Assembly (NCBI GenBank): GCA_018902385.1
Contig: JABSSW010000017.1
Location: 682,001-746,000, forward strand
Length of the DNA stretch: 64,000 nt
DNA from: Physcia stellaris
Lineage: Eukaryota; Ascomycota; Lecanoromycetes; Caliciales; Physciaceae
Direction of reading: 5' to 3'
Shown here: one piece after another, positions 1 to 8,872 of the stretch
Layout: every line of letters starts with the position of its first letter
How positions within the stretch are numbered: position 1 is the stretch's first letter
Translations under genes and position numbers: made by a program
Notes under the pieces: generated by a model
What the model saw: only the letters and a program-made list of their open reading frames with translations
Told to the model about the DNA's origin: nothing
Databases searched by the model: none

Positions 1-219
1 GAGATTTACTCACGGTCTTCGCAGGAAGAAGAAACTCTTCTTTGCCGCGTCGCCCGCTCCCACGACCTCGCGGAAGGCTTCGAGCTCCTCAACACGCCGG
101 GATGGGCCACCCTGTTGGCGATATTGCAGGAAAGCGGTGAGCGTCCCCCTAAACGTCCCTCGCGATCTTCCACCGACGAAGCGCTTGCTAAGAGGTTCAA
201 GGGAGCTAGCATAGGCTAG
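1..219 (+). CDS. Partial 3' coding exon, product unknown
   Basis: Frame 1 of the plus strand is open from the first base to a TAG at 217-219, giving 72 codons of a C-terminal end. The peptide has ordinary composition, with an acidic start, a central helical stretch containing [15 protein letters not shown], and a basic Ser/Pro-rich tail. The 5' part lies outside the window, so the start and any introns cannot be seen. The complementary strand is also open over much of this span (212 back to 6), but it reads as a low-information Ser/Arg peptide, so I prefer the plus frame. I do not recognise the family. Confidence 0.4.
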   Translation, partial: EIYSRSSQEEETLLCRVARSHDLAEGFELLNTPGWATLLAILQESGERPPKRPSRSSTDEALAKRFKGASIG

Positions 220-791
220 GATCGCTGATGTGATTGTTGATTTAAGTGCGTATTGCTTCGGGATGAGTGAGCGGGAGCGTTTAGAGCATTCATGGAGGGA
301 GCGATGTTAGATTCTTTCTTCGGTTCTCGTGATAGCTGCTTTTAGTGTAGTTTTGACAGCGAGTGGCGAAGGGTCTTCCACAGTCATGGAAAATAGAGAT
401 TAGACCGGCTTTTTCGTGCCAATCGGTGCGGCTCTAATATATCAAGTGACTGTGTTCAACTCCCCTGTTTTCAAGCTACACTTCATACACTCTCAAGGTG
501 CTCGAAAGGCTAAATAGTGATATCAATCGACTGTTTATGATCTATCATGCATCTGACTTAAACTCGAAAATGAGAGATGCTGAGTTGATCCAGGCCCAGG
601 AAAGGACGGATATGACTGCCTAGTATATTTGTTCCTGGCTCTAGCTGTCATGTTCATGCTACATTAGGTATCAAAAGAATCCTTGCGTCCAGAAATCGAT
701 AGCCGAAAGCATGGCTGATGCTTAAACGTCGACGAATTGAGATGGACGAGGGCAGATAGTGATTCAACAGTGAAAGCCGTCATCTCGCCTT
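220..791. other. Intergenic, nothing recognised
   Basis: This spacer lies between the partial plus-strand exon and the 3' end of the minus-strand membrane-protein gene, so it is 3' flank on both sides. A short open frame at 737-1045 (+) only shadows the opposite gene. I see no RNA gene or repeat. Confidence 0.5.
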
Positions 792-2068
792 TCAGCGAAT
801 CACGCCGTCATCTCGTTGAAGCTTGCCGTCTCGTACAACCCACACAACACCATCATGAGGGATCCGGCTCCCCTCGAGTCCACGGCCCCACCAGGCTCCC
901 TCCCGAAAAACTAATCCGAAATCATAGGATCCGAAGTCATACCGCCGGGGACTGCCAGAAGTGCTCTGGACCACCGCTCCGCCTTTGTTGGCTTCGATGT
1001 CTTGATCTTGACTGTTGTTTACTGGCCACACTCTGTGAGGTTTAGGGCCTGGAGCCTTCCGCTTGTCGATCCAGACCTTCATGACCGAAGCGATGACCGC
1101 GAAGAAAGCTCCGACGAGCACACCCCATTGACCCACGGCATCGATACCTTCCCCGAGCGGTACGTGGTGTGGCCCCAACATGATGAGTTCGGTGATAATA
1201 ATCTGGGCTAGGGCAAAGCCTAAGCAGACCGGAGGAATGAAGAATGCGCAGCAGTAGGTTTTCCCTGCATTCTTTTCCCTGAGTCGTTTGGACATATTGT
1301 TTTGATTGAGCTGCTTCACCGCCATCTCCCTCGGGCTTTGGCGGCCAGAGGCATACATTAGGCCGCAAAACGCGAACCATGTCCCGTATGCAGCAAAATA
1401 GCCGGAATAGTCGAAGAGCAGGTTTTTCCAAAGATACGGGACTGAGGTGACCGGTTGTCCACTTCGCATCGGCAGTGTCGCGTTGCACTGTAAGCCACAG
1501 CTTCCTTCTAGCAAGGATGTTGGATCACAGGGCTGCGGCCTTGGTACCGCCTTCAGACTCGCAACCGAAGCGATGACGCCCACCCACATAACGCCGATCC
1601 AGCAGAACACCAGCGCCCTCGCCGAAGTTGCGGCAGCCCGCAGCGTCGTCGACCAGATCATCATCGGTGCCCCAGCCAGCATACCCACGCCAGTGATGGC
1701 AAAAACAGGGATAATGTCCAAGTCCACGGTTCCCCGACCGCGGACAGCTGCGAGTGCAATGCCGTGGATAGTGGCGATCGAGCTGAAGAGCATTGAGGCG
1801 CCCAAGGTGCCACCGACGAGCCACTCGAATTTATGGAGGAGCATCGGGATGAGGAGGAAAGCGTAGTAGAGGTAGCGCGACATGGGCCCGTAGGCGCCCG
1901 AGATGCTGTAGGCGCATATTCCGTTCAGGGGGTCGGCGGACGCTGGAGTGCAGATACAGAGGATGAGGAGGAGGGGAAGGTGAGTTTTTAAGCTCTAGAG
2001 ATCGGTAAGCTTGGGATGGAAAAATGAGAATGGGCTGGGGTGAGAAGAGTAATGGGACATACCTTCAT
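792..2068 (-). CDS. Seven-helix membrane protein with signal peptide, uncharacterised
   Basis: Model: a 6-nt first exon at 2063-2068 (ATG AAG), a 68-bp intron at 1995-2062 with GTATGT donor and CTAG acceptor, then one exon at 792-1994; 402 aa. The intron is inferred because it adds a clear signal peptide (MKSLKTHLPLLLILCICTPA, then SAD) in front of an ATG at 1883 that otherwise starts directly before a helix. About seven hydrophobic helices follow. A loop with four cysteines (around residues 155-175) lies between helices 4 and 5, and a soluble C-terminal tail of about 80 residues contains two YDFG repeats. The layout is that of a plasma-membrane receptor or transporter-like protein of filamentous fungi, but I recognise no named family and no catalytic motif. 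Function unknown. If the intron is not real, the protein starts at 1883 (363 aa). Confidence 0.75.
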
Positions 2069-2990
2069 CCGAGATCGCGACCGGAGTTGAAGTGTTCTAC
2101 TTTGTCCAGTATTCGCTTTTGAGGATTTTGCACGACATAGGGTGCTCGGGATTGATATAGAGTTATATCAAAGGAAAACAGCCTTGTAGCTCGTTTGGGA
2201 CGAGGCTGATTCTGACGATGTCATGTCGTCCGAATCAAGTGAAGACAGCTTATCCAGGCAGCCACCCCGCATGCACAGCCACCGCAGAAACCCAAGAGTG
2301 GGGGACGCATTTTGACGAACGACAGTACCGAAGGCTGACTGTAGGTTTTTCAGTCATGTCCTATATCATCAATCATTCCCGCATTCAACAGCGTAGAAGT
2401 TGTGGGATAGTTCTGGTGGAGACGTACTCACAACAGAGTGGCATAGCCTTGTTTTGCCGCAATGGCTGCTCTCGAGCTTTTGAGGCAGCCAATGGCACTA
2501 CATATCAGCCGAAAAGAGTTTCTCGGCCTGATGCGAGCATCTTAAGTAAAAAAAAGATTAATCAAGACTTTTGACTAATATGAGAGATACCTTTCACTCA
2601 ATGTTTGTACCGTTAGATGTCAACATAACACTGACGCCCTACTAGCTATATTCATTCCTACTTGAGACGCCTTCGATGATACCCGTTGCCAGATCGGGTT
2701 AATTTAGAAACGTCTGCTGGTGATCAGGACTCAAAGCATGCCCGTTCCAAGTATCATGAACCAATAACCCAGACTGCATGAACGTGACGTCTAATCAAGT
2801 CTTATGTAAACGAAAACAAGCCTCGACATATTCCAAACGTTCGTAGAGATAGGACAAGCCGATGTGGACAGACCATCGACGTAGAATAGACATGTTGCGA
2901 CAGAGGTATTGAACCATTTATGATAAGCAATATTGTCAGGTTGACGACACGATCGTTCTGTTCTACGAGCACTCTTCCGCCTTCGAAGCA
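2069..2990. other. Intergenic, holds a degenerate gene fragment
   Basis: This is the 5' flank of the membrane-protein gene and the 3' flank of the small secreted-protein gene. It contains the duplicated fragment annotated at 2278-2430. An open frame at 2218-2574 (+) has no support: it crosses that fragment antisense and ends in a basic low-information tail. The rest shows nothing I can name. Confidence 0.5.
2278..2430 (-). pseudogene. Degenerate copy of the promoter and start of the CBM-like gene
   Basis: About 150 bp here closely matches 3610-3727, the start codon, first signal-peptide codons and 5' flank of the neighbouring secreted-protein gene. Shared blocks include AGCCACnGCAGAAACCC, GGGGACGCATT and, upstream, a stretch ending in TTGTGGGATAG. 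The copy keeps an ATG (minus strand, ending near 2313), but an extra T about 14 nt into its coding part shifts the frame after the first few codons, and no downstream exon is recognisable. The simplest reading is a partial tandem duplication that left a dead 5' end. The direct repeat could also support unequal exchange. Confidence 0.65.
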
Positions 2991-3639
2991 TTAAGCAGGA
3001 GTGATGACCACGTTGTCAACACCCCACTGTGCATTTACAAGCTTCGTAGTTCTGAACGTCACCTGAATTGGAACGGTCTTCGAGCTCGCCGTGAAGGTTC
3101 CGGAAAGTAGACGCCATACAACAGGGGGTCCCTGGATATAGGCTTCAGGTGCTTGTGCCACGAGAGCTTGGTCTGCATATAATTGCAACAATTGGTCTGA
3201 CTTGGGGCCTGTGATGAAGACCCGGGCCGAAATCTTGTACTTGCGACCAGGACACACGGGGACTTCAGTTTGACCGATATCGACTTCGACAAACGGTCCC
3301 GCTAGGTTGTCCGTCATGGTGAAGCCGTAATGCGAGTGATAGCCTGGGGATGTCACGTTATAGGAGAAATACTGGCCTGAATTTTGGATTTTAACGCTGT
3401 GGTCATGGAGTGTTGAAGGAGACATACTAACCTTGATCCTGAAGATTTGGCGCGCTGAAGAGTACTAGCCATGGAGCGAGTGACCCTGTCTCGAAGTCGC
3501 CGTTCGGAACAATGGTCTTCACGTCTTTGCAGGCCGGCGCTGCTTTCGTTACGGTCTTCGTTGCAGCGTAGACGTTTGTAGACTTAGGAGTTGCGGTCAG
3601 AATGCTAGCCACAGCAGAAACCCAGAGTTGGGGACGCAT
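2991..3639 (-). CDS. Small secreted protein with CBM4/9-like domain
   Basis: Two exons: 3432-3639 and 2991-3376, joined over a 55-bp intron (3377-3431, GTTAGT donor, TTCAG acceptor, phase 1); 197 aa. Residues 1-25 form a signal peptide (MRPQLWVSAVASILTATPKS start). The mature part opens with VPNGDFETGSLAPW and closes with WGVDNVVITPA. These are the usual first and last strands of the galactose-binding-like jelly roll found in CBM4/9-type and related fungal secreted proteins. There is no catalytic domain, so it is a stand-alone domain, probably extracellular and perhaps glycan-binding. The ligand cannot be told from sequence. A dead copy of its 5' end lies about 1.3 kb downstream on the same strand. 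Confidence 0.8.
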
Positions 3640-4399
3640 TCTGCAAAACGTTAGTATCGAACGCAGTTTGATTGATATTCGTTCTGATCAGTCTTCCCTC
3701 GTTCAATAGCGTAGGAATTGTGGGATAGCCTTAGCGGAGAAGTGAGGAGGGGTACTGTAACTATCTCGTCATCGTGTGATCTCGCTATGGTACCCCTCAA
3801 TTTGTTCAACGAGTCTGCCTTTAATATACTGCCATCAATATCCTATGGACCGATGTTCAGTGAGACCACAAACCTGTCTCACCTTTCGTACTTTTTCCAA
3901 CAGCCTCTGCACGGCTTCGAAAACCTCGCAACCGGCGATGCTCTCAAAAACTCAATTCTTAATCAACGTCACCCTCCATGCACTGACTGCGTTCATCCCG
4001 CATGATGTTGTTGTGTAGGAGGGTCTCGTTTTCCGTGGTTATGTGGGTGTTTGGAGAAAAAAAGGACATTGACCGCTTGCTATGAATGTCATTTAGTAGA
4101 AGTCTTCGTGGTCTCGCATATTGGAAGAAACTCTTTCAACTCAGAATGTTTTGATATCATCTAGCATACAATCCTGAGAGACTCTTCCGTCTCTTTTTGA
4201 GCAATGTTTGCTCTTGCAAAGACTTTAACCTTCGTGTCTGAGTCATGGTTGCTTGTGAAATTCCCGTCCCCTGTTGTTGGACACGACACTGTCCTCCTCG
4301 TCAAAAATCCGACTACCTCTTGTGTCTCTCCTTGCATGCAACGACTTTGGGCCTGCAATCGTCGTGAGATTTCCACCTCAGATATCGAGTTAGCAAGAT
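3640..4399. other. Intergenic, no supported gene
   Basis: This 760-bp stretch is the promoter side of the secreted-protein gene and the 3' flank of the DUF7730-like gene. The first ~90 bp upstream of 3639 are shared with the degenerate copy at 2278-2430, so they probably carry old promoter sequence. Overlapping open frames of 80-95 codons occur at 3718-4018 (+) but have no family signal and no sensible start context. Confidence 0.5.
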
Positions 4400-5416
4400 T
4401 TAGAACCCGAGTGTCCAGTCGTGTTCTCTCTCTGGCTTCCACGTTGATACCCTGATCAGCGCGACACTACCTTCGTGGACAGAGATGTACTTAGAGATGT
4501 CAATGCCGTCCTCCCCCATCTTGTCACCGCCAATTAGTGATTGGCATCGGAAGGCTTTGATTGTTGCTAGTGAACTTTCCAGTACACCGTAACCATCTCG
4601 TCCCTCTATCCATATACGCAGATTCCGTACACCTTTGATCTTGACGAGCTGTTTTAGACAAGGATGAGGAACTGAGCTGTGGTAAGTCCCAAATATTCCC
4701 AGACTCAACTCGCTCAATAGGCTGTCATTCCCTAATATCTCGCACAGCGCTTTTAGCTCCGGGCCATAATACCAGCTTTCTTCGACAAGCTTATCTCTAC
4801 TATTTCTACCCAAGGCGAGTCGAATGCTCTTCAAGTGTGCACGCGCATGCTTCGAGCGATCTTGTAGAAAGTCTGAGGCATTCCTCAGAGAAGCAGAATA
4901 GCCATAATTATTCCAGTAGCAAAAGTCGAACTTGTTACGAGAATAAAAAATCGCCGATGCCTCCTGATAGATCTGCCGGTTCGCCAGGAAAATGTTTAGG
5001 ATTCGCGGATCGAAATTAGTGAGCTTTTGAAGAAAGCCAGATACAGAATTGTCAATTTGGCTCACATCCGGCTGACCGTAAGATTCTTGTAAATTCGAGA
5101 TGAGTGTGCCAGTCCTATCCTTGAGAGATCTGTAGAACCTTAAATAACCTTCCGCAGGGACGTCACGGACAGAACGTTTGGTGTTGCGGCGGATGATTGG
5201 CAGCACAGCCGAATCAGTAATTGCGCAATTCTCACAATAGCAGTGCCACTGATTGCCACGTTTATCCGTTCTCTCTTCCGGTTCCACGTGACTTAGCGGG
5301 CCATAGCGTGTGTGAAGGAATCTGTCGCTAGTACCGATCGGTATAGTACCATGCACGAGGTTTATCACATAGATCTGGTCGCGGATCTCGCGGGGCAGAT
5401 CGAGGAAACCGAGCAT
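4400..5416 (-). CDS. DUF7730/F-box-like protein
   Basis: Single exon, 338 aa from the ATG at 5414-5416. The frame stays open 23 codons further to 5485 but has no ATG there. The N-terminus reads MLGFLDLPREIRDQIY. The LPxEIRxxIY motif is the hallmark of a large family of fungal proteins annotated as DUF7730, 2EXR or F-box-like, and in true F-box proteins it would contact Skp1. The middle contains FLANRQIYQEASAIFYSRNKF, the usual second motif of the family (a 'row of relatives' LxNRQIYxEA box). The C-terminal third is leucine-rich (LSELSLGIFG). These proteins are highly expanded in Pezizomycotina. A role as a substrate adaptor is inferred and untested. Confidence 0.8.
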   Translation of the reverse strand: MLGFLDLPREIRDQIYVINLVHGTIPIGTSDRFLHTRYGPLSHVEPEERTDKRGNQWHCYCENCAITDSAVLPIIRRNTKRSVRDVPAEGYLRFYRSLKDRTGTLISNLQESYGQPDVSQIDNSVSGFLQKLTNFDPRILNIFLANRQIYQEASAIFYSRNKFDFCYWNNYGYSASLRNASDFLQDRSKHARAHLKSIRLALGRNSRDKLVEESWYYGPELKALCEILGNDSLLSELSLGIFGTYHSSVPHPCLKQLVKIKGVRNLRIWIEGRDGYGVLESSLATIKAFRCQSLIGGDKMGEDGIDISKYISVHEGSVALIRVSTWKPEREHDWTLGF

Positions 5417-5745
5417 GATTGTTTTAAGGTAAATTGAATTTAATGTGGATGAGTGATTGCCAAAATTCTCATAGAGTGCCGGCAAGGCAGGTATGTTTGT
5501 GTGCCGGAAAGGTATTGGGAACTCAAAGAAATTTCGATTAGGCGTTCAAAATTCGATCGAGCTTCGTCACGGAAGTGAGTGAACAGTTCGGTATCATTGC
5601 GAGATCGAGGGTTAGAGCTCGTGAAGCTATGTTATTATTGATAGCGACACAAAACTCGCATCATATTCACATGCACTATAAATCTCAACACTAGGCTACA
5701 TCTTCCAATCACTCGACCACTCGAACGCACCGCAGCACACCCATC
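5417..5745. promoter_or_regulatory. Shared intergenic promoter of two divergent genes
   Basis: This 329-bp region separates the start codons of the minus-strand DUF7730-like gene and the plus-strand G-patch gene, so it must carry both promoters. The G-patch side is pyrimidine/CA-rich just upstream of the ATG, as is common for fungal 5' leaders. I see no defined operator. Confidence 0.5.
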
Positions 5746-6705
5746 ATGCCTACGAAAAATGCTCAACCCGCAATCTCTCCAGCACCCCAAAACTGCGCTC
5801 CAGAAGATGACCTGGACGACTACATGTCCATGCCCATCATCGAGCCTACCTCTAAGATCTACGAATCTTCCGCTCAACGCCGCTTGCGCAAACAACGCGA
5901 AGCCGAAGAGCGCTCCCGCCCTCCACCTGCCTCTGAAAAGGCCCTTACCGAGCCTGAACCTCTTGCCCCCACCTCCAAAGGCTTCAAAATGCTCTCCGCA
6001 CTGGGCTATAGGGCTGGGTCCACTCTGGGAGCAGAGGGAAATCCGAATGCGTTGCTACAGCCCATTGGCGTGGAGGTCAAGGAGGATAAGGGTGGGATTG
6101 GGCATGAGAGTGAGAAGAAGAGGAAGGTAAGGGAGGAGTGGGAGAAGGTTGAGGGAGTGGAGAAGAGGATCAAAGCGGAGGCGGGTGATTACAGGATAAG
6201 GGTTGCGAAAGAGAGGGAGGAGAGGAGGGCAGAAAAAATGTGGTGGGGTGCGATGAAAGTTCTGGAGGGATTGGATGACGGGGAGGCAAAGGCTGGGGCA
6301 TCGAATGGAGAGGGTGGTGAAGGAGAGGATGGAAGGAAGGTTGAGATGAAGAGACCCATCAAGACCGTGAATCTTATCTACCGCCCTCTGATCCGAGACC
6401 GTTTGGAAAAAGAAAGGGAACGCCGCATGCGCAATGATTTGTATCAATCTTTGACACGTAATACTACTTACGATGATCCTGAAGAAGACGAGCATGATAA
6501 GCAAGCATTTGGGAACGAGGAGGAAGAGCTCGAGGAAGAGGATGAGGAACTAGAAGGGTATGTGATGTTGGAGCCGTCAGAGCGATTGGACAGAGCTTTA
6601 AGGGAGCTTCGAGATAAATGGAGATATTGCTTCTGGTGCAAACATCGTTACGAAGATGAGGAAATGGAGGGTTGCCCAGGCACGGATGAAGATTCTCACG
6701 GTTGA
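5746..6705 (+). CDS. G-patch domain protein, GPATCH11-like
   Basis: Single exon, 319 aa, ATG in good context (ATCATGCC). Residues ~75-110 (GFKMLSALGYRAGSTLGAEG, then a conserved block ending in GGIGHESEKK) form a G-patch, the glycine-rich motif that binds and activates DEAH-box RNA helicases. A highly charged coiled-coil region follows (~110-190), then an acidic stretch (~245-270). The C-terminus has RYCFWCKHRYEDEEMEGCPG followed by TDEDSHG, the CxxC...C signature of the DUF4187 domain found with G-patch in GPATCH11/CCDC75. This architecture is diagnostic, so a nuclear RNA-processing role is likely. The helicase partner is unknown. It converges with the next gene, with only 58 bp between stop codons. 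Confidence 0.88.
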   Translation: MPTKNAQPAISPAPQNCAPEDDLDDYMSMPIIEPTSKIYESSAQRRLRKQREAEERSRPPPASEKALTEPEPLAPTSKGFKMLSALGYRAGSTLGAEGNPNALLQPIGVEVKEDKGGIGHESEKKRKVREEWEKVEGVEKRIKAEAGDYRIRVAKEREERRAEKMWWGAMKVLEGLDDGEAKAGASNGEGGEGEDGRKVEMKRPIKTVNLIYRPLIRDRLEKERERRMRNDLYQSLTRNTTYDDPEEDEHDKQAFGNEEEELEEEDEELEGYVMLEPSERLDRALRELRDKWRYCFWCKHRYEDEEMEGCPGTDEDSHG

Positions 6706-6763
6706 CCATCTGCACGCAGCCAACAATTCTCGGGATTTGGAAAATGACTCTTCGGCTCACGAT

Positions 6764-8362
6764 TTAAGGGGCTGCATTGGACGTACCAATAGCTCCGTCT
6801 AAATCAGCCCACACGCCAGTGGTATGCGAGCTCTCAATTGCATTCCAGAGGTCACCATCAGTATTATGATCATCGGACTCGGTATTATTGACGCCTATTA
6901 GCTCCTGCAACTCTCCTAAGGAGCTTTCTGCGGCGTACACATGCTGTTCTCCCCTCAGCAACCGCATTCCGAGATCCGCGTTGACTGCAGTCCTAGCAGC
7001 ATCGGCAGCAAATACCCATTCTTGGGCTTGTCGGGTTATATTAGACTCCATGGTGGTCTCTAATCTGTCACGGAAAGGAGAGGTGGTGGCCTGCGAACCT
7101 CCCAGTGCTGCAACATTAGCCTTGAAGCGTGGCGGTACTGCCGGCATTGGGTATCTAGCAAGGAGGTGGCTCTCGTCAGCCAATCTTTCAAGTGCCTCAT
7201 TTAATGACCTTTTTTGTGCGTTCAAGCTGTTCAAAAGGTGGTCTTTCTGGTGAAGCAGCGCTGTCTGAGCGTCAGCGACTGGCATCAAATGTTCAGTAAT
7301 GTATGGCAAAGCCGTCGAAGCGTAACCAATATGATTCCTCTCAACGCCCTCGGAGTCTTTTGGGTCTTCAGACCTTTTCCTGAGCCTCGAGTTGTCAACC
7401 TCGGGGAGGGTCTTTCGGTTTGACAGGAGATATACGATCGAACTCCGGGCTTCTAGATAATCCTGGTATGTCTTCTTGATTTTCTGGCTTTGCTGCTCGA
7501 TATGAATTGCTATTTGAGTCACGTCTTTTATCCCTTCCGTTGGCACTTGAATCTGGGGGTTGTCTTCTTTTTCATCAACTTTGGCCAAATGTTCCTCAAT
7601 CCAACCGACAAGCTCATCTCTGGTGCTTGCAAGTGCCTTTATCTTCACAGATTTTTGAGCAGCTGGTCTGTCATCAGATGCCTCCATGTTCCTCTGCTTT
7701 GCCTTCGCTTCTTCCAGAAGACGTCTCTCTCGCTTCAAGGATTCTTCTGCGCGGAGAACGGCTTTTTCAAGTCGTGTCATCAGCACTTGGGTTTGAGTGT
7801 CGTTCTTCAAGGAATTGAGGGAAGCTTCGCTCTCGATCAGGGGCGAATGTTTATCAGCAGCATCGGCTTCTTGTCTGATCGAGTCTATCGAGAAAAAGTC
7901 ACTCTTAACAGTCTCTTTCTGGCGGAGCAGGTCAAGATAGCTGTGAATGATCTTCAATTTTTCATATTGCTTCTGCATATGCGACAGGTCAAGTAGCGTC
8001 GAGACATAATGATTAGGAGTCTCTAATTGTTGAGGCTGCTGGGACCTCGCGTTATTTTCCAAGGTCTGGTCTAGTTGCCGAGCTGTGTTTTCATAGTTCA
8101 TTCGTGCTTCAACATTCGCTTGAAGTGCAATTAAATATTCTTTGCGAATGCCAGACAGTTCTAGTGGCAATAATTTCACAAAGACATCTCGTTCAGGTGC
8201 AGCAAGTGACATTGGCGATATAGTACACCCATTCGGACCTATCAAAGACGCTAGATAAAGAGACAGAGTCCGCCTGATTCGTAGAGTATCCTGACGATCC
8301 CTGATATACGGTCTCAGAGCATTTTTGATGCTTGAGGATACAGAGTTATCCTTGGTGGACAT
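6764..8362 (-). CDS. Conserved coiled-coil protein, function unknown
   Basis: Single exon, 532 aa, start ATG at 8360-8362. The N-terminal ~65 residues form a basic helical segment (IKNALRPYIRDRQDTLRIRR). Most of the rest is heptad-rich coiled coil, roughly residues 75-140 (ALQANVEARMNYENTARQLD), 195-330 (EKAVLRAEESLKRERRLLEE) and 365-400. The tail is acidic and short. There is no transmembrane segment, nucleotide-binding motif or signal peptide. The layout would fit a cytoskeletal, spindle or scaffold component such as an augmin-like or kinetochore subunit, but I cannot assign it to one and give no symbol. It is divergent from BRR2 across a 510-bp spacer. Confidence 0.8.
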   Translation of the reverse strand: MSTKDNSVSSSIKNALRPYIRDRQDTLRIRRTLSLYLASLIGPNGCTISPMSLAAPERDVFVKLLPLELSGIRKEYLIALQANVEARMNYENTARQLDQTLENNARSQQPQQLETPNHYVSTLLDLSHMQKQYEKLKIIHSYLDLLRQKETVKSDFFSIDSIRQEADAADKHSPLIESEASLNSLKNDTQTQVLMTRLEKAVLRAEESLKRERRLLEEAKAKQRNMEASDDRPAAQKSVKIKALASTRDELVGWIEEHLAKVDEKEDNPQIQVPTEGIKDVTQIAIHIEQQSQKIKKTYQDYLEARSSIVYLLSNRKTLPEVDNSRLRKRSEDPKDSEGVERNHIGYASTALPYITEHLMPVADAQTALLHQKDHLLNSLNAQKRSLNEALERLADESHLLARYPMPAVPPRFKANVAALGGSQATTSPFRDRLETTMESNITRQAQEWVFAADAARTAVNADLGMRLLRGEQHVYAAESSLGELQELIGVNNTESDDHNTDGDLWNAIESSHTTGVWADLDGAIGTSNAAP

Positions 8363-8872
8363 GTTTAGAACTGTAGATACTTTTCAATTGGCATATAAGG
8401 GTCTTGTGGAAGACTACATTCTCGATGGCTAGGGTTATCAATGGATTCGGAGTCACGACATATGTGATAGCTCAATAAAACGTAACATATATTATGTCTT
8501 CATCATTACTTCTCTTTGTGAAGTCTGCATGTGGATCTGTACTCGTAATTGAACAGGGAGTTCTCTTAGGGTTAAAGAGATAAACACATCGCGGCTACTC
8601 GTATCGAGCGCGGATAGCCCGCCTCGCCCGCTTAGTAACGTCAATGCGCCGCTGCTGGCCAGAACTAGTGCTTAAAACCGTGCTCGATTTTCAAGCTAGC
8701 AATTCAGTTTGAAGAGCACATCCTCGCCACTTTTGCTCCAAAGGCGCCCAGTCACCTCCATATACTCCGTACCTGAGGCCTAAGCCTATTGAGGTCTTCT
8801 TAAATTGGAGGCTCATTACATAAATATCGGTACAGCGCACTGGTCGCAAGAGAAACCTGCGACTTTTTCATT
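8363..8872. promoter_or_regulatory. Shared promoter region, coiled-coil gene and BRR2
   Basis: This 510-bp spacer separates two divergent start codons and should carry both promoters. It includes a GC-richer patch around 8590-8660 inside otherwise AT-balanced sequence. I see no recognisable operator, RNA gene or repeat. Confidence 0.45.

Noticed and set aside
2218-2574. Open frame of 118 codons on plus strand
   Set aside because: It crosses the degenerate minus-strand gene fragment antisense, has no family signal, and ends in low-information sequence.
3718-4018. Overlapping plus-strand open frames of 95 and 80 codons
   Set aside because: Two frames overlap with no domain signal, and the 5' part lies in the promoter side of the secreted-protein gene.
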